Assembly: GCA_012031475.1 (NCBI GenBank)
Contig: JAAUTJ010000408.1
Span: forward strand, 1 to 5,182
Reading direction: 5' to 3'
DNA: 5,182 nucleotides
Origin: Leptolyngbyaceae cyanobacterium SM1_3_5
GTDB lineage: Bacteria > Cyanobacteriota > Cyanobacteriia > Elainellales > Elainellaceae
In this document: positions 1 through 4,306 of the stretch, piece after piece
How positions within the stretch are numbered: the first letter of the stretch is position 1
How the letters are laid out: every line of letters begins with the position of its first letter
Notes under the pieces: model-generated
The model's database searches: none
What the model was told of the DNA's origin: nothing
Seen by the model: the letters and a program-made list of their open reading frames with translations, nothing else
Position numbers and translations under genes: made by a program

Positions 1-498
1 GGGTGAGGATGCGGCTGTTTCCTCGATCGCACCCGCCTGACGATCGGCCTGATGGACTTTGGACGATCGGGCTTCGAGATCGATGAAATTCTGTTATCGC
101 AGGGCATCGCCGCCGAACTTCCTGCCCTACGACACATCACATTCATCTTGAGTATCGGCACGATCGCACCGGACATCGATCGCCTCATTGCCGGATTTCG
201 CCAACTCGATCGCGGCAACTCTGCCAGCGCAACATTCAGCCCGCCGTTTCTGGTTCCGCCTGCACCGCTCACACCCCGATCGGCCTTCTTCGCGCCTCGC
301 ACCGCCGTTTCTTTTGCCGATGCGATCGATCGAATCAGCGCCGAAACTGTCTGCCCCTACCCGCCCGGAATTCCGCTGCTGATTCCCGGAGAGCCAATCA
401 CCCGCGAGGCGATCGACTATTTGCAGCAGGTGATCGCCGCTGGTGGCGTTGTGACGGGGTGCGATCGCTCCAGCTTGCAGGTCGTCTCGTTAAGCTAG
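1..498 (+). CDS. Orn/Lys/Arg decarboxylase, C-terminal part (partial, frame broken at the 5' edge)
   Basis: This is the C-terminal end of a PLP-dependent, fold-type I ornithine/lysine/arginine decarboxylase, a cytosolic family that makes diamines or agmatine for polyamine synthesis. The visible signature runs LDRTRLTIG (codons from 22), then GFEIDEIL, AELPALRHITFILSIG, and near the end CPYPPGIPLLIPGE followed by ITREAIDYL and GGVVTGC, the usual C-terminal domain order. The PLP-lysine domain would lie upstream of the window, so the substrate cannot be judged. The longest intact frame from a start codon is 52-498 (148 codons), but family-like sequence begins before that ATG, so 52 is unlikely to be the true start. 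The same frame has a TGA at 4-6. One extra T in the TTT at 18-20 would join upstream frame 2 to this frame and read GEDAAVFLDRTRLTI. This could be a sequencing error or a real decay event. cbiT starts 22 bases after the stop, so co-transcription is plausible. Confidence 0.85.
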
Positions 499-520
499 TC
501 GATGTACGCTTTTTGCCTCC

Positions 521-1123
521 ATGCCGACTTCTCTTTGGCCTTACGTCACGCCGGGAATTCCCGATGATCTGTTTGAGCAACTGCCGGGAATTCCGCTCAG
601 CAAGCGCGAAGTGCGGCTGTTGCTGATTTCGCATTTGCGCCTGAAGCCAACTGCGGTATTTTGGGACATCGGTGCGGGAACGGGCACAATTCCGGTTGAA
701 GTTGGATTGCTTTGTCCCCAAGGGCGAATTGTGGCGATCGAGCGCGATGAAGAAGTTGCTAATCTGATTCGCCGCAATTGCGATCGCTTTGCCGTTGCGA
801 ATGTGGAAGTGATCGAAGGCAGTGCGCCCGACTGTTTGGAGGCGATTGGCGATCGACCCGACTGCATTTTCATCGAAGGCGGTCGCCCGATCAAAGCGGT
901 GATGCAGTCCGCCTGGAAACATCTGCTTCCCGAAGGCCGCATCGTCGCCACTGCCACTAATTTTGAAACGCTCTATGCGCTGTCTGAAAGCTTGGCCGAT
1001 CTGCAAGCCCGCAACATCGAAGTCGTTCAGTCTGCCGTCAACCGTCTGGAAACACGAGGCAATCATCAAGTTTTCAGCGCGGTTGACCCGATTTTTGTGC
1101 TGAGTGGTGAGAAGTTGGGGTAG
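521..1123 (+). CDS. cbiT: Cobalt-precorrin-6B C15-methyltransferase (decarboxylating), CbiT
   Basis: CbiT is a cytosolic SAM-dependent enzyme of corrin-ring (vitamin B12) synthesis. It methylates C15 of (cobalt-)precorrin-6B and removes the C12 acetate carboxyl; a separate or fused CbiE methylates C5. The 200-residue length fits a stand-alone CbiT rather than the roughly 400-residue CbiE-CbiT (CobL) fusion. Visible landmarks are the N-terminal GIPDDLF and GIPLSKREVR segment (residues 12-32), SAM motif I WDIGAGTGTIPVE (48-60), the acidic ribose contact in VAIERDEE (71-78), a motif near IEGSAPDCL (98-106), IFIEGG (116-121) and LLPEGRIV (135-142). The ATG at 521 places the family N-terminus correctly; no strong Shine-Dalgarno is seen, only a pyrimidine-rich TTTTGCCTCC. 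It follows the decarboxylase by 22 bases, which suggests read-through. No cobalamin riboswitch or other cob/cbi gene is visible. The stop codon lies inside a tandem 8-mer that leads into a 20-bp palindrome. Confidence 0.93.
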   Translation: MPTSLWPYVTPGIPDDLFEQLPGIPLSKREVRLLLISHLRLKPTAVFWDIGAGTGTIPVEVGLLCPQGRIVAIERDEEVANLIRRNCDRFAVANVEVIEGSAPDCLEAIGDRPDCIFIEGGRPIKAVMQSAWKHLLPEGRIVATATNFETLYALSESLADLQARNIEVVQSAVNRLETRGNHQVFSAVDPIFVLSGEKLG

Positions 1124-1151
1124 AGACGTAGAGACGTGAGATCTCACGTCT
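1121..1151. repeat. Tandem TAGAGACG pair followed by a perfect 20-bp palindrome
   Basis: TAGAGACG occurs twice in direct succession (1121-1128 and 1129-1136), and the first copy supplies the cbiT stop codon. It runs into AGACGTGAGATCTCACGTCT (1132-1151), which is identical to its own reverse complement and would form a strong hairpin as RNA. Palindromes flanked by GTAGAGACG are, from general knowledge, a frequent dispersed repeat type in filamentous cyanobacteria, and I infer that this is one of them. No T-run follows, so it is not a typical intrinsic terminator, but it could stabilise or end the cbiT transcript. Confidence 0.75.
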
Positions 1152-1215
1152 TACATCTGCACGACGCCAGATCTTTCTGCACAGCGAAATGAAGCAACAA
1201 TGTCAAAATTCAAGC

Positions 1216-1241
1216 AGTGAAAGCCAGTAGTGAAAGCCAGC
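1216..1241 (+). repeat. 13-bp tandem duplication at the channel start
   Basis: AGTGAAAGCCAGT (1216-1228) is followed directly by AGTGAAAGCCAGC (1229-1241), 12 of 13 bases alike. The duplication creates an in-frame GTG at 1217 that lengthens the channel frame by ten residues rich in S, K, E and Q. This looks like a slippage duplication in the leader rather than coding sequence, and it supports using the ATG at 1247. Confidence 0.7.
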
Positions 1242-1246
1242 AGATC

Positions 1247-2124
1247 ATGACCCTCCGACAAACCATCAGCTTCTACCTGGAAGATATTGACACGCCGATC
1301 GGCAAAGCGATCAATTTCGTGATTGTTGGATTGGTGCTGCTTTCTTCTGCGATTTTTGTGGGGCAAACCTACGCGATCGATTCGACATTTCGCAATCAAT
1401 TAAACCGAATCGATTCGGCTATTCTTTGTATTTTTGCGATCGAATATCTGGTGCGATTTTGGTGTGCCGATCGCAAATGGCGCTATGTGTTCAGCTTGTA
1501 TAGCCTGATAGATTTGTTGGCGATCGTGCCGTTTTTTCTGGGTTCGATCGATATTCGCTTTTTGCGATTATTTCGCTGGTTTCGGATTTTACGACTGCTG
1601 AGATTTATCGAAGGCCGCACGATTTTTGGCTACATCAGCAGCGAAGATTCTGTTGCAGTGGCTCGCATTCTATTTACGTTATTTTCGATCGTCTTTGTCT
1701 ATGCTGGATTGATCTATCAGGTTGAACATCCGCTCAATCGCGATCGATTCCAAACCTTTTTGGATGCCGTGTATTTCTCGATCGCCACGATGACAACCGT
1801 TGGGTTTGGCGATGTCACACCCATTTCACAAACTGGCCGATTCTTGACGGTGATGATGATCCTTACGGGAATTGCTTTAATTCCCTGGCAGCTTGGCGAT
1901 CTGATTAAGCGCTTGGTGAAAACATCAAGCCAAGTTGAAACTTCCTGCTCAAATTGTGGGCGATCGTGCATGATGCAGATGCCAAATTTTGTAAAATCTG
2001 CGGGAATGAACTGTTTCAGGTTGGCGCATCTTGCGAAGTTCCGGGTTACAAAATCGTCTCGAAAGTGCGATCGCCGCTGGCCGTATCAGACGCCATCTCA
2101 CGCGAAAATCCACCCGCAGACTAA
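1247..2124 (+). CDS. Voltage-gated K+-type ion channel (6 TM) with C-terminal zinc ribbon, frameshifted
   Basis: This is an inner-membrane tetrameric cation channel of the voltage-gated (Kv-like) superfamily. Numbering from ATG 1247: S1 about 21-41, S2 56-73, S3 80-99, S4 103-121, S5 138-160, pore helix and filter 174-190, S6 199-220. S4 carries six arginines at every third position (104, 107, 110, 113, 116, 119), a full voltage sensor. The filter TTVGFGD (183-189; bases 1793-1813) predicts K+ selectivity. After S6 comes CSNCG (1946-1960), half a zinc ribbon. The second half, VHDADAKFCKICGNEL, is in another frame from 1966 and runs to a TAA at 2122-2124. One added base near 1961-1966 would restore C-x2-C-x11-C-x2-C. 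As read, the frame instead continues to 2320 with an unrelated-looking tail that overlaps the next gene. The GTG at 1217 sits in a tandem duplication, so ATG 1247 (TLRQTISFYLEDIDTP) is preferred. Ligand and trigger are unknown. Confidence 0.85.
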
Positions 2125-2125
2125 C

Positions 2126-2155
2126 AGAATCGATGCAGAATCGATGCAGTTTTTT
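2126..2155 (+). terminator. 11-bp tandem repeat with weak hairpin and T-run (possible terminator)
   Basis: AGAATCGATGC is repeated exactly at 2126-2136 and 2137-2147, starting one base after the restored channel stop codon. Because ATCGAT is self-complementary, copies at 2129-2134 and 2140-2145 can pair around the loop GCAGA. Four bases later comes a run of six T (2150-2155). The order stem, then T-run suits an intrinsic terminator, but the stem is short and has only two G-C pairs, so this is tentative. Its position also supports 2124 as the original end of the channel gene. Confidence 0.35.
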
Positions 2156-2208
2156 AGGTTAAAACTCATTCATTACCATCATCAAGGAAGCTTTCCGGTT
2201 GTCCTGCC

Positions 2209-3240
2209 ATGCTCACCATCTACAGCCCTGATCACGCTCATCAAAACGCCGCAGTTGAACTCATCGACGGCAAGTTACTCCCGCCATTTGAGCATCCGCG
2301 TCGGGCGGAAATGGTGCTGACGCAGGTGCAGGCGATCGCCCCCGGAACGATCATCGCGCCGCAGGAGTTTGGGCTGGAGCCGATTTTGCGCGTTCACGAT
2401 CGCCAGTTCGTCAACTTCTTGCAAACCGCTTGGGATGAATGGGTGCTGGCGCATGGCGAGTATGATGCGCTGCCGCTGAACTGGGCGGTGCGGACGATGC
2501 GGCACGATCGCATTCCCGAAGCGATCGACGGCAAGCTCAGCTACTACTCGTTTGATGCTGGAACGCCAATTACAAAAGGCACTTGGCGAGCCGCCCAATC
2601 TGCCGCAAACGTCTCCCTCACCGGGGTGAAACAGCTACAGCAGGGCGATCGCGCTGCATTTGCCTTGTGTCGTCCGCCCGGACATCATGCCGCTGCGGAT
2701 TTCTATGGCGGCTACTGCTTTTTGAACAATGCGGCGATCGCGGCGCAGGCGTTGCGCGATGGCGGCTGCGATCGCGTGGCGATTTTGGATGTCGATTATC
2801 ATCACGGCAACGGTACACAGGCAATTTTTTACGATAGAGAGGATGTCTTGTTCGTTTCGCTACACGCCGATCCGCTGCAAGATTTTCCGTATTTTCTCGG
2901 TTTTGCGGATGAGTACGGAACTGGTAAGGGCGAAGGCTACAACGTTAACTATCCGCTGCGCTGGGGAACGAGTTGGGAGCAGTATGAAGCGACGCTGCAA
3001 GCGGCGATCGCCAAAGTTCAGCACTACAGCCCGGATGCGATCGTGGTTTCCTTGGGTGTGGATACTTTCTGTGAAGATCCGATTTCGCGCTTTCGGCTTA
3101 CCAGCGACAATTTTTTGCGAATCGGCGCGATGCTGAGCCTGCTCGATCGCCCGACGCTGTTTGTCCTGGAAGGTGGCTACGCGATCGAGGCGATCGGCCT
3201 AAATGCGGTCAACGTGCTGCTGGGGTTTGAGAATGGCTAG
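2209..3240 (+). CDS. Acetylpolyamine amidohydrolase (class II HDAC-like deacetylase)
   Basis: This zinc enzyme of the arginase/histone-deacetylase fold removes acetyl groups from acetylated polyamines such as acetylputrescine or acetylspermidine in the cytosol. The whole 343-residue protein aligns by eye with the Mycoplana ramosa acetylpolyamine amidohydrolase as I recall it, including length and start. Active-site residues are complete: catalytic His pair RPPGHH (H159, H160), zinc ligands D196 and H198 in DVDYHHGNGTQ, third ligand D285 in SLGVDTF, and transition-state tyrosine Y324 in EGGY. The insertion at about 80-115, typical of the dimeric polyamine-specific branch, is present. The acidic residues thought to bind the polyamine amines appear kept as E17 and, conservatively, D107. 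AAGGAAG at 2184-2190 is too far upstream (18 bases) to be a good ribosome binding site, so initiation is probably weak or SD-independent. It may be transcribed alone. Another acyl substrate is possible, but this branch assignment is strong. Confidence 0.93.
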   Translation: MLTIYSPDHAHQNAAVELIDGKLLPPFEHPRRAEMVLTQVQAIAPGTIIAPQEFGLEPILRVHDRQFVNFLQTAWDEWVLAHGEYDALPLNWAVRTMRHDRIPEAIDGKLSYYSFDAGTPITKGTWRAAQSAANVSLTGVKQLQQGDRAAFALCRPPGHHAAADFYGGYCFLNNAAIAAQALRDGGCDRVAILDVDYHHGNGTQAIFYDREDVLFVSLHADPLQDFPYFLGFADEYGTGKGEGYNVNYPLRWGTSWEQYEATLQAAIAKVQHYSPDAIVVSLGVDTFCEDPISRFRLTSDNFLRIGAMLSLLDRPTLFVLEGGYAIEAIGLNAVNVLLGFENG

Positions 3241-3378
3241 CGGCGATCGACCCACCCGCCCCCCTGCTCCTCACAAGTTAGAATTGCGACCGAGGAGCGA
3301 GAAGTATTGTAAAGTTTCCGTGTCTTTTAGTAGATGAGTGATATCGCGATGAATCCATAAGCTAGAACCATTCTCGGT
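3241..3378. other. Intergenic region after the deacetylase gene
   Basis: No gene is supported here. The stretch holds an HIP1 core (CGATCG at 3244), a C-rich tract (3251-3265) and the hairpin annotated at 3265-3299. A loose promoter-like pair, TTGCGA (3284-3289) and TATTGT (3305-3310), has only a 15-base spacer and is too weak to call. A short ATG frame at 3334 closes after eight codons and has no visible ribosome binding site. Confidence 0.5.
3265..3299 (+). terminator. Stem-loop downstream of the deacetylase gene (possible transcript end)
   Basis: GCTCCTC (3266-3272) and GAGGAGC (3292-3298) are perfectly complementary, with a possible T-G closing pair at 3265/3299 and a 19-base loop. The element starts 26 bases after the deacetylase stop. 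No T-run follows, so a U-tract terminator is not supported; it could be a processing or stability hairpin, or chance. Confidence 0.3.
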
Positions 3379-3458
3379 TGAGGCAGTTGAATTGTCCGGC
3401 AGTGGCATTTTTCGGTAGTCACATCATCCGATAGTCACCTCGTCCGATAGTCGCATTG
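3379..3458 (+). repeat. Five-unit degenerate 16-bp tandem repeat upstream of a small gene
   Basis: Five consecutive 16-base units start at 3379, 3395, 3411, 3427 and 3443. Every unit carries GRYAGT at the same place (3382, 3398, 3414, 3430, 3446): GGCAGT twice, GGTAGT once, GATAGT twice. Neighbouring units match at about 10-13 of 16 bases, the best pair being the last two (13/16). The best-fit form is TCCGRYAGTCRCATYG. The array ends 30 bases before the ATG at 3489, and the periodicity stops on both sides. Sixteen is not a multiple of three, so this is not a coding repeat. It may be a regulatory array on DNA or leader RNA, or an ageing minisatellite. Confidence 0.75.
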
Positions 3459-3475
3459 TCCCAACTATTCACTTC

Positions 3476-3480
3476 AGAGG
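3476..3480 (+). promoter_or_regulatory. Ribosome binding site for the small gene at 3489
   Basis: AGAGG lies eight bases upstream of ATG 3489, good Shine-Dalgarno spacing. It favours this ATG over the in-frame TTG at 3456, which would place the start inside the 16-bp repeat, and over the adjacent ATG at 3492. Confidence 0.6.
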
Positions 3481-3488
3481 TTAAAGCG

Positions 3489-3758
3489 ATGATGCACTAT
3501 CTTGGACAGCCGATCGAATTGATGCAAGAAGCTCCCGGTTGGGTTGGCATTTGGTGGCACACTGCTGGATACCGCATTGAAATGGGATTTTTTCCGACGG
3601 CTTCTGCTGCTTGGGATGCGATGGCGGAACTAGTGCGCCGCGATTTGGCAGTGCGATCGCTGCTGGAAGTGGTGGAAGCTTGGAAAGATGAAACGCTCAT
3701 TAGCGACTGTGAGTATGAACTGAGTGCTGAAGCGCTGGTGCAGTCAGTGCTGGTTTAA
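3489..3758 (+). CDS. Small tryptophan-rich protein of unknown function
   Basis: I do not recognise this 89-residue protein. It appears soluble, with no signal peptide or membrane segment. It has five tryptophans (W18, W22, W23, W42, W65), four of them in the first half. Residues 16-36 look like a beta hairpin (GWVGIWWHTAGYRIEMGFF), followed by PTASAAWDAMAELVRRDLAVRSL and VVEAWKDETL, which should form helices, and an acidic end. The pattern of a hairpin with a conserved-looking GY...GFFPT and then an alanine-rich helix suggests a compact alpha/beta domain. Codon use is like the neighbours and an HIP1 site lies inside (3655-3662), so it looks resident and coding. The start ATG 3489 has AGAGG eight bases upstream. 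It stands alone, with over 240 bases free of genes on each side and a 16-bp tandem repeat just upstream, which may control it. The product is hypothetical; only the existence of the gene is well supported. Confidence 0.75.
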   Translation: MMHYLGQPIELMQEAPGWVGIWWHTAGYRIEMGFFPTASAAWDAMAELVRRDLAVRSLLEVVEAWKDETLISDCEYELSAEALVQSVLV

Positions 3759-3920
3759 TGTTCTGAAAAAAATACACGGTTAGATTTATTGGCCTGATTT
3801 TAGGTCTCACTTTGGTATGAGCCGATCGGCCAGACCGCGCCACAGTTGCGATGGTTTGGAGCGGCGAGACTGCATTCAGTATCACCCAAGATGCGGCTCT
3901 AGGCTAAGTGGAGCTTTGCT

Positions 3921-3995
3921 TTCACGATTGCTTCACAGGCCGACCCGTCCTCTTGACTGATTCCTGACTAATTTAAAGCTAGGGTGAAGCGTGAA
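3921..3995. repeat. Inverted GTGAAGC / GTGAA elements
   Basis: The right arm is GTGAAGC directly followed by GTGAA (3984-3995). The left arm, on the opposite strand, carries the same two words with three extra bases between them: TTCACG (3921-3926), ATT, GCTTCAC (3930-3936). The 7-base arms are exactly complementary across a 47-base gap. They could be paired protein-binding half-sites or the base of an RNA stem. The function is inferred only from symmetry. Confidence 0.4.
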
Positions 3996-4125
3996 GAATT
4001 TTTACAGCGCTCTCACAAAAGCTGTCTATCCTAGTTAAGGGTATTCAAGTAGTAGTGCTGAGAAACTCCGGCTTGCGATCGCCGCTTGTTGCCACAATCC
4101 ATTCCAACTGGTTTGCACACCGTTG

Positions 4126-4296
4126 ATGATTAATGGCATTTTTCTGGGCAACCTTGAAATCAAACGTTACCTGCTCAGGGGTTTCTCGATCGCTCAAGCG
4201 GCGAAGTACTTACAGCCGTGTTGCACACCACTCATTGCCCCTGCGCTGCAACGCTGCTCTGAACTGAACGGAGCCGCCGCAAAGCTTACCTACTAG
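4126..4296 (+). CDS. Possible small leader ORF (56 aa), translationally linked to the oxidoreductase
   Basis: An ATG at 4126 opens a 56-codon frame ending at TAG 4294-4296, ten bases before the oxidoreductase ATG. The stop overlaps the first two bases of the downstream AGGAGA ribosome binding site, an arrangement that would allow translational coupling. The predicted peptide begins MINGIFLGNL, has a basic segment EIKRYLLRGF, then SIAQAAKYLQ, a CCTPL and a final AAAKLTY. The frame is open back to 4039 without another good start, and that upstream part also encodes CTPL (4114-4125), 36 codons before the second copy. No ribosome binding site is seen before the ATG and I recognise no homologue. 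It may be a real leader peptide, a remnant of a larger gene, or a chance frame. Confidence 0.25.
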   Translation: MINGIFLGNLEIKRYLLRGFSIAQAAKYLQPCCTPLIAPALQRCSELNGAAAKLTY

Positions 4297-4300
4297 GAGA
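4295..4300 (+). promoter_or_regulatory. Strong ribosome binding site for the oxidoreductase
   Basis: AGGAGA with a six-base spacer to ATG 4307 is the best Shine-Dalgarno match in the window and fixes this start. It overlaps the stop codon of the possible leader ORF. Confidence 0.75.
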
Positions 4301-4306
4301 TTATTG

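Larger units (their letters stand above)
3759..4306. other. Long gene-poor region upstream of the oxidoreductase
   Basis: These 548 bases hold no recognised gene. Visible content: an A7 run at 3767-3773; interleaved inverted pairs at 3790-3836 (TGGCC/GGCCA and GGTCT/AGACC) without a T-run; GTGAAGC elements in both orientations (3921-3995); a TTTACA (4001-4006) and TATCCT (4027-4032) pair with a 20-base spacer, which is too wide for a confident promoter; HIP1 at 4075-4082; a 9-base direct repeat TTGCACACC at 4113-4121 and 4221-4229; and a possible small ORF at 4126-4296. The length suggests a long 5' leader or regulatory region for the oxidoreductase. Confidence 0.5.

Noticed and set aside
363..600. 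Repeated GGAATTCC-type words encoding PGIP in the decarboxylase and twice in cbiT
   Set aside because: Each belongs to a conserved motif of its own family (PYPPGIP; TPGIP and LPGIP), so the similarity comes from protein constraint and similar codons.
398..1147. A long open frame on the minus strand opposite the decarboxylase end and cbiT
   Set aside because: It lies antisense to two clearly recognised proteins, spans both genes and the palindrome, and has no family-like motifs; it is a shadow of their codon pattern.
2125..2320. Continuation of the channel frame into the deacetylase gene
   Set aside because: The translation past 1960 has no recognisable content, while the other frame gives the second half of a zinc ribbon and a stop at 2124.
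3266..3276. CTCCTCACA similar to the core of the cyanobacterial small RNA Yfr1
   Set aside because: The match is short, the flanking stem and terminator of Yfr1 are missing, and the CTCCTC is explained by a local hairpin.
3790..3836. Inverted pairs TGGCC/GGCCA and GGTCT/AGACC after the small gene
   Set aside because: The two pairings interleave and exclude one another in a simple hairpin, and no T-run follows, so a terminator or structured RNA is not supported.
3953..3985. TTGACT as a -35 box in the oxidoreductase leader
   Set aside because: No -10-like hexamer occurs at a 16-18 base spacing; nearby AT-rich words are at 10, 13 or 21 bases.
4001..4032. TTTACA and TATCCT as a promoter pair
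   Set aside because: The spacer is 20 bases and the -10 match is only four of six; too weak to annotate without a mapped start.
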